Below are positions 34,870 through 43,293 of a DNA stretch of 64,000 nucleotides, in pieces. A program made the position numbers and the translations under genes. Under the pieces are notes generated by a model. It worked only from the letters and a program-made list of their open reading frames with translations, did not search any database and was not told the DNA's origin. Within the stretch, counting starts at the first letter, position 1. The number at the start of each line of letters is the position of its first letter. This stretch comes from Cyclobacteriaceae bacterium (GTDB taxonomy: Bacteria > Bacteroidota > Bacteroidia > Cytophagales > Cyclobacteriaceae), in the NCBI GenBank assembly GCA_021648745.1, contig JAKISE010000003.1:10169-74168 (forward strand). The letters run 5' to 3'.

Positions 34870-35274
34870 TTAATTGGGGAGTTTAAACAATTCCTTAATT
34901 GAATCTTGATTGATAGGCTTTACTAAGCTGGCTTTAAACACCCCATAGTATTTATGCAATAAGCAAGGATTTTTATCTGAGCACTCTTTAAGTCCTAAAA
35001 TACATTTATCAAAAACATTATAGCCCTCAATACAAACAACTATATCAATCAAAGGTCGCTTCATATTTTCATCGCTTAAATAAAAACCTCCTCCTCGGCC
35101 TTTTGAAGATGAAATAATATCGCCTTTAGATAATTGCTGCATTATTTTACTTAAATAAGGTTGCGGAATATCCAACTCAGCTGCTAGTTTAACAACAGAT
35201 TTTTTTTCATCGCTATTATTATGCAATAGATACTCTATCGTACGGATCGCATATTTAGTTGAATTTGAAAACAT
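34870..35274 (-). CDS. Rrf2-family transcriptional regulator
   Basis: A 134-residue winged-helix regulator beginning MFSNSTKYAIRTIEYL. The recognition region reads IPQPYLSKIMQQLSKGDIISSSKGRGGGF. Cysteines at 91, 98 and 104 (CILGLKECSDKNPC) match the three-Cys pattern that binds an iron-sulfur cluster in NsrR/IscR-type members. Such proteins sense NO, oxygen or iron. It is transcribed divergently from the nos cluster with a 95-base shared region, so it probably controls nos expression. Confidence 0.87.
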   Translation of the reverse strand: MFSNSTKYAIRTIEYLLHNNSDEKKSVVKLAAELDIPQPYLSKIMQQLSKGDIISSSKGRGGGFYLSDENMKRPLIDIVVCIEGYNVFDKCILGLKECSDKNPCLLHKYYGVFKASLVKPINQDSIKELFKLPN

Positions 35275-35320
35275 GATATTTATCAGTAAAATATATTATA
35301 TAAATCAGTTAATTTAATTA

Positions 35321-35334
35321 GGATATAAATATCC
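35321..35334. promoter_or_regulatory. Candidate operator in the Rrf2/nos divergent region
   Basis: GGATATAAATATCC has six-base arms (GGATAT/ATATCC) around AA. It lies 36 bases before the cytochrome c start and 47 bases before the Rrf2 start, where an Rrf2 dimer could control both directions. No exact TAnnTTTG promoter is present in this gap, consistent with an activated or unusual promoter. Confidence 0.4.
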
Positions 35335-35369
35335 GATTATCTTATTTTGTACAAATAAAACATACTAAC

Positions 35370-35855
35370 ATGAACAATCACAAATTAAACACACTTATTT
35401 TATTAACACTTGCCTTTTTCGCCACCTCTTGCGGAGGTGGATCTAACGAAAATGGCGAAGGAGAAACCGTTGCAGAAGCAACCCCAGCAGCACCAATGAC
35501 TCTTGAAGAAGCTGAAAAAGGTTGGAAAACCAACAAAGGTGTTGGTCCAATAAAAAGTGTAAACCTTGCCGCTGAAATTGACCAAACTCTTGCTGATGCA
35601 GGCATGGTAATTTTTGAAGCTAAATGTTCGGCTTGCCACAAAGTTGAAAAGAAATTTATTGGCCCTTCCCCAAAAGGTATCATGGAAAAGAGAACACCAG
35701 AATGGGTTATGAACATGATATTGAACCCAGAAGGAATGGTTGCCGAAGATCCAATTGCTCGTCAATTATTAATGAAGTTTAGTGCCCCAATGGCCAACCA
35801 AAGCTTAACAGAAGATGAAGCCAGATCGGTAGTAGAATATTTTAGAACACTCTAA
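35370..35855 (+). CDS. Mono-heme cytochrome c lipoprotein of the nos cluster
   Basis: A 161-residue lipoprotein: signal peptide and lipobox Cys-21 (FATSC), an acidic linker, then a class I cytochrome c domain. The heme site is CSACH near residue 88, followed by KKFIGPSPKGI; the distal methionine is likely in KFSAPMANQ. It would pass electrons to NosZ in the periplasm, the role proposed for NosC proteins in clade II clusters. First gene of the plus-strand unit. Confidence 0.9.
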   Translation: MNNHKLNTLILLTLAFFATSCGGGSNENGEGETVAEATPAAPMTLEEAEKGWKTNKGVGPIKSVNLAAEIDQTLADAGMVIFEAKCSACHKVEKKFIGPSPKGIMEKRTPEWVMNMILNPEGMVAEDPIARQLLMKFSAPMANQSLTEDEARSVVEYFRTL

Positions 35856-35867
35856 TCTAATACATAT

Positions 35868-36449
35868 ATGAAAACCACAATTTACAGCCTGTTTGTAGCT
35901 GGAGCGCTAATAATTTTTAGTGCCTGCACAAGCAGCGAAACTCAAGAAGGAGGTACAGAATCCTCCAATGTTACAACTGACAATACACCTTTAGGACAAG
36001 CCTCAGTTGTAGATAGCGAATCGGATCCTAACATTTTACAAGTAGCCATAGGGTCTCCAGATCACACCACGTTGGTGGCAGCGGTGCAAGCAGCTCATAT
36101 CGAGCACATATTGGTAAATGCAGGGCCTCTTACCGTTTTTGCACCAACCAATGCAGCTTTTGATAAACTACCCGAAGGCACTGTTGAGACTTTATTAAAA
36201 CCAGAAAATGTTGGAGACTTAACAAAAATTCTTACAAGACATGCAGCTCCTGGTTCTTACAACATTGAAGCTCTTAAAAAAGAAGTAAGAAAAGGTAGAA
36301 ATAAACTTTATATGGCTACTGACGATTACTTTGAAATAACCGTTGAAGGCGATGATGTTTATGTGAATGGAGCTAAAGTGTTGGCTTCTATCCAAACTTC
36401 AAACGGAATTGTTAACGTTGTTGACGAAGTATTACTACCTAAAGAATAA
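35868..36449 (+). CDS. Fasciclin-domain lipoprotein
   Basis: A 193-residue lipoprotein with lipobox Cys-20 (FSAC). A single FAS1 domain covers about 60-190, with the H1 motif GPLTVFAPTNAAFDKLP and the H2 motif NGIVNVVDEVLLP. FAS1 domains mediate protein-protein adhesion. It lies 12 bases after the cytochrome gene and 17 before nosZ, so it is within the operon. A scaffolding or NosZ-docking role is possible but unproven. Confidence 0.88.
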   Translation: MKTTIYSLFVAGALIIFSACTSSETQEGGTESSNVTTDNTPLGQASVVDSESDPNILQVAIGSPDHTTLVAAVQAAHIEHILVNAGPLTVFAPTNAAFDKLPEGTVETLLKPENVGDLTKILTRHAAPGSYNIEALKKEVRKGRNKLYMATDDYFEITVEGDDVYVNGAKVLASIQTSNGIVNVVDEVLLPKE

Positions 36450-36466
36450 CTCTAACTTAATATAAA

Positions 36467-38428
36467 ATGAAACTAACAAAATATTTATTTGCAGCAGCAT
36501 TAGCGGGAGCAGCCCTTTCGTTTACTAGCTGTGATAGCTCGAAAAAAGAAAGCAAAGGAGCCCTAGGAGGCAACCTTGCTGAACGTTCATTTGTTGCTCC
36601 TGGTGAGCACGATGAATTCTACGCTTTTGTCTCAGGAGGATTTAGTGGTCAATTATCGGTATATGGTTTACCTTCAGGCAGATTGTTTAAAGTTATCCCT
36701 GTTTTTTCTGTAGATGGAGAAAAAGCCTATGGTTTTAATGAAGAAACCAAAGCCATGCTAAATACCTCTTATGGATTTGTTCCTTGGGGAGATTCGCATC
36801 ATCCTGATATTTCTCAAACAGATGGAGTTTTAGACGGTCGATGGGTATTCATTAACGAAAACAATACACCAAGAATTGCACGTATTAGTCTTGAAACGTT
36901 CGAAACTGTAGAAATAATAGAGATTCCTAATACAGCTGGCAATCACAGTTCTGCTTACGTAACTGACAATACAGAGTATGTAATTGCAGGTACACGTTTT
37001 TCCGTACCGGTACCTCAAAGAGACATGCCCATTAACGAGTATAAAGGCAACTTTAAAGGAGCCTTATCCTTTTTAAAAGTAGATCCTGAAAGCGGTGAGA
37101 TGGATTTATCTTTTCAAATTATGATGCCTGGGTTCGATTATGACAAAGCACACCCTGGTAGAGGAAAGTCACATGGATGGTTCTTTTATACTACCTATAA
37201 TACAGAAGAAGCGCACACGTTGTTAGAAGTAAACGCTTCTCAAAACGACAAAGATTTTATTGCCGCTATTAACTGGAAAAAGATTGAAGAGTATGTAGCC
37301 AATGGCGGTGGAAAAATGATGCCTGCAAAATATGCCCACAACATATACAGCGATGAAACACATACGGCAACTTCAACAATGAAGACCGAAGTTTTAACAG
37401 TTGAGCCAAAAGATGTTCCTGGTGCTATTTATTTCTTGCCTACCCCAAAATCGCCTCACGGTTGCGATGTAGACCCTTCTGGTGAGTATATTGTGGGTAG
37501 TGGTAAACTTTCGGCCAATGTAACGGTGCATTCGTTTACCAAAATGCTAGATGCCATTGAAAACGAAAAATTTGCAGGAGAAGCCTATGGAATTCCTATT
37601 CTAAACTTTGAAGATGTACTTGCAGGCACTGTTGTTCAGCCTGGTTTAGGACCACTTCATACAGAGTTTGATGGCAAAGGAAATGCCTATACCACTTTCT
37701 TTATTTCTTCAGAAGTTGTTAAGTGGAAACTAGGGACTTGGGAAGTAATAGATAGAAAACCAACGTATTACTCAGTAGGTCACTTAATGATTCCTGGAGG
37801 AAATTCTAGAAAGCCTTTTGGCAAGTACTTAGTAGCTATGAACAAAATAACAAAAGACCGCTATTTACCAACAGGCCCTGAAGTTACTCAGTCGGCACAA
37901 CTGTATGACATTACAGGTGATAAGATGGAATTATTACTGGATTTTCCTACCGTTGGAGAGCCTCATTATGCAGCGGGTATCCCTGCTGATTTGGTGGCAC
38001 CCAATTCTAAAAAATATTTTAAGCTTGAAGATAATAAACATCCTTATGCAACTTTAAATGAAAAAGATGTAAAAGTTGTTAGAGATGGAAATACCGTACA
38101 TGTGTATATGACAATGATACGTAGCCACTTTGCTCCCGACAATATTGAAGGAATTCAAGAAGGAGATAAAGTTTATTTCCACGTTACAAATTTGGAACAA
38201 GATTATGATGTTCCTCACGGTATCAGTATGATAGGTGCCAACACCTCTGAACTGTTGATTATGCCTGGTCAAACGGAAACGTTTGTATGGAATGCCAATA
38301 ATCAAGGAGTATGGCCATTCTATTGCACTGATTTCTGTTCAGCTCTACATCAAGAAATGCAAGGGTATGTACGCGTATCTCCTAAAGGATCTGATGTTCC
38401 TTTAAAATGGTCATTGGATGATGAATAG
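36467..38428 (+). CDS. nosZ: Nitrous-oxide reductase NosZ, Sec-type (clade II)
   Basis: A 653-residue periplasmic copper enzyme reducing N2O to N2. The signal peptide lacks a twin-arginine motif and ends in a lipobox (FTSC, Cys-22), marking the clade II, probably membrane-anchored form. The propeller domain has DSHHPDISQTDG and other CuZ histidines. The C-terminal cupredoxin domain has the CuA ligands CTDFCSALHQEM near residue 625. Full length. Followed by a hairpin terminator and accessory genes. Confidence 0.97.
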   Translation: MKLTKYLFAAALAGAALSFTSCDSSKKESKGALGGNLAERSFVAPGEHDEFYAFVSGGFSGQLSVYGLPSGRLFKVIPVFSVDGEKAYGFNEETKAMLNTSYGFVPWGDSHHPDISQTDGVLDGRWVFINENNTPRIARISLETFETVEIIEIPNTAGNHSSAYVTDNTEYVIAGTRFSVPVPQRDMPINEYKGNFKGALSFLKVDPESGEMDLSFQIMMPGFDYDKAHPGRGKSHGWFFYTTYNTEEAHTLLEVNASQNDKDFIAAINWKKIEEYVANGGGKMMPAKYAHNIYSDETHTATSTMKTEVLTVEPKDVPGAIYFLPTPKSPHGCDVDPSGEYIVGSGKLSANVTVHSFTKMLDAIENEKFAGEAYGIPILNFEDVLAGTVVQPGLGPLHTEFDGKGNAYTTFFISSEVVKWKLGTWEVIDRKPTYYSVGHLMIPGGNSRKPFGKYLVAMNKITKDRYLPTGPEVTQSAQLYDITGDKMELLLDFPTVGEPHYAAGIPADLVAPNSKKYFKLEDNKHPYATLNEKDVKVVRDGNTVHVYMTMIRSHFAPDNIEGIQEGDKVYFHVTNLEQDYDVPHGISMIGANTSELLIMPGQTETFVWNANNQGVWPFYCTDFCSALHQEMQGYVRVSPKGSDVPLKWSLDDE

Positions 38429-38456
38429 TTAGAACAAGAATGTTAGTATGTGACGA

Positions 38457-38500
38457 AAGGCGCCATTTACGTTAGAAGATTTGGCGCCTTCGTTATTTTT
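38457..38500 (+). terminator. Hairpin downstream of nosZ
   Basis: AAGGCGCCA (38457-38465) and TGGCGCCTT (38482-38490) form a nine-base GC-rich stem with a 16-base loop. A T-rich run (CGTTATTTTTT) follows. It fits an intrinsic terminator or a 3' stabiliser that would make nosZ transcripts more abundant than the accessory genes. Confidence 0.75.
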
Positions 38501-38533
38501 TACACCGCTTTTTTACTTATAACATCTATTAAC

Positions 38534-39121
38534 ATGAAAAAATCAAAAATTATAATGATGCTAGGGGCATTTCTCTTGCTCTCATTATTCGTGTTTCCTT
38601 TATGGAATATTACACTAGAAGCACCTCAATATCCTGAACCACTAGGCATGGACATTTGGATTAATAAAATTGCAGATCACAACCCTAATGACATTAAAAA
38701 TATTAATTTAATGAACCATTATGTAGGCATGAAAGAAATACCTATACATATGCCGGAGTTTGATATTTTTCCAATTGTAATTGGTGCAATGAGCTTACTG
38801 GGCATAATAATAGGATTTATTGGAAAAAAAGGGCTTTACATTACTTGGTTTGTAGTTATGTCAATTTTAGGATCTGCTGGGATGTATGATTTCTATGCTT
38901 GGGAATACGAATATGGACATAACCTCAACCCTAAGGCAGCTATAAAATTCATGGATAAAAATGGCGATCCACTAGCATACCAACCCCCTCTAATTGGAAA
39001 TAAAACCATTCTAAACTTTAAAGCGAAGTCCTGGCCAATGGCGGGAGCCTATCTCATGTTTATAGGTATGGGCTTATCGGTTGTTGCTTTTATTGTTGAT
39101 AAAAAAGAGGATAACTCTTAG
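38534..39121 (+). CDS. nos-cluster integral membrane protein (NosB-like position)
   Basis: About 195 residues from ATG 38534, the first start after the terminator hairpin. It has four hydrophobic segments (about 5-22, 75-95, 103-120 and near 170-190). The first loop is rich in potential copper ligands (NLMNHYVGMKEIPIHMPEF). Clade II clusters usually carry a membrane protein, NosB, directly after nosZ; this gene occupies that slot, but I cannot confirm homology by eye. Confidence 0.7.
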   Translation: MKKSKIIMMLGAFLLLSLFVFPLWNITLEAPQYPEPLGMDIWINKIADHNPNDIKNINLMNHYVGMKEIPIHMPEFDIFPIVIGAMSLLGIIIGFIGKKGLYITWFVVMSILGSAGMYDFYAWEYEYGHNLNPKAAIKFMDKNGDPLAYQPPLIGNKTILNFKAKSWPMAGAYLMFIGMGLSVVAFIVDKKEDNS

Positions 39122-39125
39122 TATT

Positions 39126-39557
39126 ATGAAGGTTATATATGCTTTTATAATCACTTTTTCTATCCTTATTTCTTCTTGTTCGGTAGAGTCTGAAGAAATT
39201 AATTATGGCAAAGAGGCTTGCTATTTTTGTCAAATGACAATTATAGATAAACAACATGCGGCAGAAGTTGTAACGGCCAAAGGAAAAGTATTCAAATTCG
39301 ACTCCATTGAATGCATGATTAATGATTTAAAGAAAAAGGAGGGTGCGGACATTGCACTCCTTTTAATAAACGACTTTACTTCACCTGGCACACTTACTGA
39401 TGCTAATACTGCAACTTATTTAATCAGTGAACAAATAAAAAGCCCAATGGGAGCGTTCCTCTCAGGTTTTAAATCAAAAGATAAAGCCTCACAAATGCAA
39501 AAAGAGGTTGGTGGCTCAATATACACTTGGACGGAAGTACAAGAACATATTAATTAA
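39126..39557 (+). CDS. nosL: NosL-family copper chaperone lipoprotein
   Basis: A 143-residue lipoprotein from ATG 39126; the signal ends at a lipobox with Cys in LISSC. The NosL signature ACYFCQMTIIDKQHAAEV is present, with Cys and Met as copper(I) ligands. NosL delivers copper to NosZ in the periplasm. The longer frame upstream overlaps the preceding gene and lacks a signal, so it is rejected. It lies between the membrane protein and a cupin gene. Confidence 0.9.
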   Translation: MKVIYAFIITFSILISSCSVESEEINYGKEACYFCQMTIIDKQHAAEVVTAKGKVFKFDSIECMINDLKKKEGADIALLLINDFTSPGTLTDANTATYLISEQIKSPMGAFLSGFKSKDKASQMQKEVGGSIYTWTEVQEHIN

Positions 39558-39562
39558 AAATT

Positions 39563-39850
39563 ATGAATGTTTTAGATATAACAACTAAGCCTTTTAAAGG
39601 GCTCACAGTAGAAAAATTGCTCAAAAATGAAAGCTGCGAAGCAATTATGATTAGTATTGAAGCAGGTCATTCTTTGCCAAAGCACAGCACACCCAAAGAA
39701 GCATTACTCCTAATGCACCAAGGGGAAGCTGTTTACACTATGCAAGGGGAAGATACGGTGCTCACACCAGGTATAACCTTTAAAATACCTACTGATTTAG
39801 AGCATTCCATTATAGCTAAAAAAGACTCAATCGTATTTGTTATTAGGTAA
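39563..39850 (+). CDS. Small cupin-domain protein
   Basis: A 95-residue single-domain cupin. GHSLPKHSTPKEALLLMHQGEAVYTMQGE gives cupin motif 1 with a shortened set of histidines, and PTDLEHSIIAKKDS gives motif 2. No signal peptide, so it is cytosolic. It lies five bases after nosL. A regulatory or metal-sensing role is conceivable; function is unknown. Confidence 0.78.
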   Translation: MNVLDITTKPFKGLTVEKLLKNESCEAIMISIEAGHSLPKHSTPKEALLLMHQGEAVYTMQGEDTVLTPGITFKIPTDLEHSIIAKKDSIVFVIR

Positions 39851-39890
39851 TTATCTCGAATTTTGAGGTTACCGCTGACTTGATATTAAA

Positions 39891-41135
39891 ATGAAACAAT
39901 TTTTTATTGTTCTAGTTCTAACCTATGGATTCCTTTCGGAATTTTCAAATGCCTATGCTAATACCATAGAAGTTTGCGAAACGTGTAAAATAAGCACGAT
40001 TACAGAGGCAATTGCCACTGCTAATAAAGGAGATACGATCTTAATCAATAGTGGATTTTATCAGGAAGGTGAAATTATCATTGATAAACCTCTTGTACTT
40101 TTGGGTATTAACAAACCCATTATAGATGGCAACTCGAAAGCAGGAATTTTAATTGCATCTGCAGATAGCGTAGTAATTAATGGCCTTATTGTGCAAAATA
40201 TAGGTGTTAGCTATATACAAGAGTATGCAGCCATACATATATCTAATAGCAAGTATTTTACTATAGAAAACAACGAGCTTAGAGAAGTGTTTTTTGGAAT
40301 ATTAGTTGAGAAATCACATTATGGATTAATCAATAATAACCAAGTTTCAAGTAATGCTGTAAACGAAGTTAGTTCGGGTAATGGCATTCATATGTGGCAT
40401 TCAAGTAATATCATAATCACCAATAATCACTTATCGCAACTGCGAGATGGTATTTATTTTGAATTTGTTACTGATAGCCATGTTGCAAATAATATAAGTA
40501 TTAACAATCTCAGATATGGCCTTCATTTTATGTTTTCCAATAATGACAGCTATTATAACAACCAATTCATAAATAACGGGGCTGGAGTAGCTGTCATGTT
40601 TTCGAAATTTATTGAGATGAAGCGTAACCGGTTTTACAAAAATTGGGGATCAGCCTCATTCGGTTTGCTACTCAAGGAAATTAACGATGCAGAAATTGAA
40701 GATAATATTTTTGAGGAAAATACAATCGGCATTAATATAGAAGGCTCTACAAGAATAAATTATAAGAATAACAACTTCATAAGAAATGGCTGGGCTATAA
40801 AAATTAGAGGAGGGTGTTATGCCAATATCTTTGATCATAATAATTTCATCGATAACTCTTTCGATATTTCCTACAATAGTAAAATGAACGATAATAGTTT
40901 TGATAATAATTATTGGAGCGATTACACTGGTTACGATTTGGATAAAGATGGAATTGGGGATGTCCCCTATCGCCCGGTTAAACTCTTCTCCTATATCGTT
41001 AATCAAACGCCTGAAACCATAATTTTGTTAAGAAGCCTTTTTATCGATATATTAAATTTTTCAGAAAAAGTATCACCTGTTTTTACTCCAGATAATTTAG
41101 TAGATGCTACTCCTAAAATGAAAAAAATCCAATGA
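39891..41135 (+). CDS. nosD: NosD, periplasmic NosZ-maturation protein
   Basis: A 414-residue exported protein with a signal peptide (cleavage after about residue 24). It forms a right-handed beta-helix of CASH/PbH1 repeats, seen as many NN-x-hydrophobic turns such as NNELREVFFGI and NNHLSQLRDGIYFE. The family ending YWSDYTGYDLDKDGIGDVPYRP is clear. NosD works with NosF and NosY in assembling the CuZ sulfide-copper centre. It overlaps nosF by four bases (ATGA). Confidence 0.94.
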   Translation: MKQFFIVLVLTYGFLSEFSNAYANTIEVCETCKISTITEAIATANKGDTILINSGFYQEGEIIIDKPLVLLGINKPIIDGNSKAGILIASADSVVINGLIVQNIGVSYIQEYAAIHISNSKYFTIENNELREVFFGILVEKSHYGLINNNQVSSNAVNEVSSGNGIHMWHSSNIIITNNHLSQLRDGIYFEFVTDSHVANNISINNLRYGLHFMFSNNDSYYNNQFINNGAGVAVMFSKFIEMKRNRFYKNWGSASFGLLLKEINDAEIEDNIFEENTIGINIEGSTRINYKNNNFIRNGWAIKIRGGCYANIFDHNNFIDNSFDISYNSKMNDNSFDNNYWSDYTGYDLDKDGIGDVPYRPVKLFSYIVNQTPETIILLRSLFIDILNFSEKVSPVFTPDNLVDATPKMKKIQ

Positions 41136-41839
41136 TTGAAATTAACAACTTGCGTAAACGCTTTGGTAAAGTACAAGTGCTAGAAGGCGTTAGTTTAGAA
41201 ATAAGTGGAGGTGGCATTTTTGCGATTTTAGGGCCTAATGGCTCAGGAAAAACTACGTTGATAAAAAGTATTTTGGGAATGGTAATTCCTCAATCTGGGT
41301 CGATAAAAATTGACAATAACTCTATCGAAGGCAAGTGGAAATACCGAGAAGAAATTAATTATCTACCCCAAATAGCTCGTTTTCCAGAAAACCTAACTGT
41401 TCATGAGCTTATTGGAATGATCAAAAATTTAAGATCGCAACCAGCTAACGACCAAGATTTAATCGATTTATTTGGCCTTGCTCCTTTTATGGATAAAAAG
41501 CTGGGCAACCTTTCTGGAGGAACCAAGCAAAAAGTAAACTTGGTACTCACCTTTATGTTTGATAGCCCCTTACTTATTTTAGATGAGCCAACAACAGGAT
41601 TAGATCCAGTATCACTCATTCATTTAAAAGACCTGATACGCAAAGAGAAAGAAGCAGGAAAAACCATCCTCATCACTACACATATTATGGATTTTGTAGA
41701 AACAATGGCCGATGAGATTGTTTTTCTACTAGAGGGGAAAATTTACTTTAAAGGCACGGTTAATGAGCTCAAGAAGAAAAGTGACCAGAACGACTTAGAA
41801 CATGCTATTGCCACCATTTTAACAGAAGAAAATGTTTAA
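41132..41839 (+). CDS. nosF: NosF, ABC transporter ATPase
   Basis: A 235-residue ABC ATPase. Walker A is GPNGSGKTT, the signature LSGGTKQKV and Walker B LLILDEPTTGLDP. With NosY it forms the transporter that supports NosD in CuZ assembly, probably by moving a sulfur species. It overlaps both nosD and nosY by a few bases, so the three are translated together. Confidence 0.95.
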   Translation: MIEINNLRKRFGKVQVLEGVSLEISGGGIFAILGPNGSGKTTLIKSILGMVIPQSGSIKIDNNSIEGKWKYREEINYLPQIARFPENLTVHELIGMIKNLRSQPANDQDLIDLFGLAPFMDKKLGNLSGGTKQKVNLVLTFMFDSPLLILDEPTTGLDPVSLIHLKDLIRKEKEAGKTILITTHIMDFVETMADEIVFLLEGKIYFKGTVNELKKKSDQNDLEHAIATILTEENV

Positions 41840-42614
41840 GATTTTACAATATAGTTTTTACGATTTGGTTCGAAGCCGCTGGAGTTATGTTTACTTCGCA
41901 TTTTACCTTGTGCTAGGGTTTGCATTGCTTTTTTTAAATAGCAGTGTATCCAAATCTGTAATTACTTTAATGAACATCATTATCGTACTTACGCCTATGA
42001 TAGGAACCATTTTTGGCGTTATGTATTTTTATAGTGCTAGAGAATTTACGGAACTTTTATTGGCACAACCAATTAAAAGATCAACCATATTTCTTGGCCA
42101 ATATTTAGGTGTCGCACTATCACTTACATTAAGCTTAGTGCTTGGATTGGGCGTTCCGTTTATGGTATATGGCGTATTTCAATCATCCGAAATATGGAAT
42201 TTTGGGCTACTTCTTATTTCAGGTTCATTTCTTACGTTCATCTTCGTTGCCATAGCTTCTAACATTGCTCTAAAGCACGAAAACAAAATAAAGGGCTTTG
42301 GTTATGCAATATTCATCTGGCTCTTTATGGCGGTTATTTACGATGGGCTCTTCCTTATCTCATTAGTTGTTTTTAATGACTACCCGCTTGATAAGTTTTC
42401 GTTGATAGTCACCATGCTTAACCCTATTGATTTATCAAGAATCTTAATCCTTTTAAAACTAGATATTTCTGCCCTACTTGGTTATACAGGAGCCGTTTTT
42501 CAAAAATTTTTTGGTACAAACACAGGGATGTTTGCTTCTATTGGTGTGCTCTTAATTTGGACAGGTATCCCTGTCTATTTTATAAATAGAATTTCGGCTA
42601 AAAAGGATTTTTAG
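41832..42614 (+). CDS. nosY: NosY, ABC transporter permease
   Basis: A 260-residue membrane protein with six hydrophobic segments. The start MFKILQYSFYDLVRSRWSY and AREFTELLLAQPIKRSTIF are typical of NosY/ABC-2 permeases. It pairs with the NosF ATPase, whose gene overlaps its start by eight bases. It is the last clear nos gene; about 50 bases separate it from the SnoaL-like gene. Confidence 0.93.
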   Translation: MFKILQYSFYDLVRSRWSYVYFAFYLVLGFALLFLNSSVSKSVITLMNIIIVLTPMIGTIFGVMYFYSAREFTELLLAQPIKRSTIFLGQYLGVALSLTLSLVLGLGVPFMVYGVFQSSEIWNFGLLLISGSFLTFIFVAIASNIALKHENKIKGFGYAIFIWLFMAVIYDGLFLISLVVFNDYPLDKFSLIVTMLNPIDLSRILILLKLDISALLGYTGAVFQKFFGTNTGMFASIGVLLIWTGIPVYFINRISAKKDF

Positions 42615-42664
42615 AAAACCAATTGTAAACCATAAGTTGATGTTTCTAGCGTACATTTATACCA

Positions 42665-43048
42665 ATGAAACAGAACTCGGAACTAAACAAAATGAATGCC
42701 ATTGCCTTTTATAAAATGGCATACGATGGCAACCCAAGAAAAGCTGTAGAATTATATGTTGGCAGCCAATACATTCAGCATAACCCAGCTGTTGGTGATG
42801 GCCCGCAAGCATTTATCGACTATTTTGATAAAATGAACAAAGAATATCCTTCTAAGAGCATTGCATTTGTTAGAATTATTGCCGAAGGAGATTTAGTTGC
42901 ACTTCATACCCATCAGATCTGGCCAGACAATGATCAGTATGTTACCATGGATTTTTTCAGATTCGATGGTAATGGGAAAATTATTGAGCATTGGGACGCT
43001 ATTCAAGAAATCCCAGACGAATCAGCCAATGGAAATACAATGTATTAA
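42665..43048 (+). CDS. SnoaL-like NTF2-fold protein
   Basis: A 127-residue cytosolic protein of the SnoaL/NTF2 superfamily. AVELYVGSQYIQHNPAVGDGPQAFIDYF and DFFRFDGNGKIIEHWDAIQEIP are typical of the predicted-aldol-condensing/ester-cyclase-like group. Substrate unknown. The stop codon is directly followed by a degenerate copy of the CTGAGTTCG repeat motif. Confidence 0.82.
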   Translation: MKQNSELNKMNAIAFYKMAYDGNPRKAVELYVGSQYIQHNPAVGDGPQAFIDYFDKMNKEYPSKSIAFVRIIAEGDLVALHTHQIWPDNDQYVTMDFFRFDGNGKIIEHWDAIQEIPDESANGNTMY

Positions 43049-43090
43049 TCTGAGTTCGGAATAAACTTCGCACCTCATTAAAATTAGGCA

Positions 43091-43122
43091 TAAAAAAAGA
43101 CTTCCTTTGAGGGAAGCCTTTT
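43091..43122 (-). terminator. Terminator after tRNA-Lys
   Basis: On the minus strand a hairpin AAGGCTTCCC-TCAA-AGGAAGTCTT is followed by TTTTTTT, just downstream of the tRNA 3' end. It is a clear intrinsic terminator. Confidence 0.85.
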
Positions 43123-43125
43123 AAG

Positions 43126-43201
43126 TGGTGATTCGGCTGGGGCTCGAACCCAGGACCCTCTCCTTAAAAGGGAGATGCTCTACCAGCTGAGCTACCGAAT
43201 C
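43126..43201 (-). tRNA. tRNA-Lys (anticodon TTT)
   Basis: The minus strand folds as a complete cloverleaf. The acceptor stem is GATTCGG/CCGAATC, with A73 and an encoded CCA. The D loop contains AGCTGGTAGAGC, the anticodon loop is CTTTTAA with anticodon TTT, and the T loop is GGTTCGAGCCC. Length is 76 bases with CCA. Its own promoter and terminator flank it. Confidence 0.97.
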
Positions 43202-43258
43202 GGCCGTTTGCATCAGAAAACTTGGTTTTTAACGACACATTTTCCTTATTTGCGGTTG

Positions 43259-43289
43259 CAAAAATAGTAGATTAAGATTGAATAACAAA
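43259..43289 (-). promoter_or_regulatory. Bacteroidota-type promoter of tRNA-Lys
   Basis: Minus strand TTTG (43289-43286), exactly 19 bases, then TATTTTTG (43266-43259): a full consensus match. The start would be near 43252, giving about 50 bases of 5' leader before the tRNA. The same spacing and boxes occur at the capsule promoter. Confidence 0.8.
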
Positions 43290-43293
43290 TGCT

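Noticed and set aside
35378..35765. Two minus-strand open frames opposite the cytochrome c gene
   Set aside because: The plus strand has a signal peptide, lipobox and CSACH heme motif. The minus frames are explained by its codon use.
38450..38533. Upstream extension of the nos membrane protein from 38450
   Set aside because: This stretch forms the terminator hairpin after nosZ; the ATG at 38534 gives a normal hydrophobic N-terminus.
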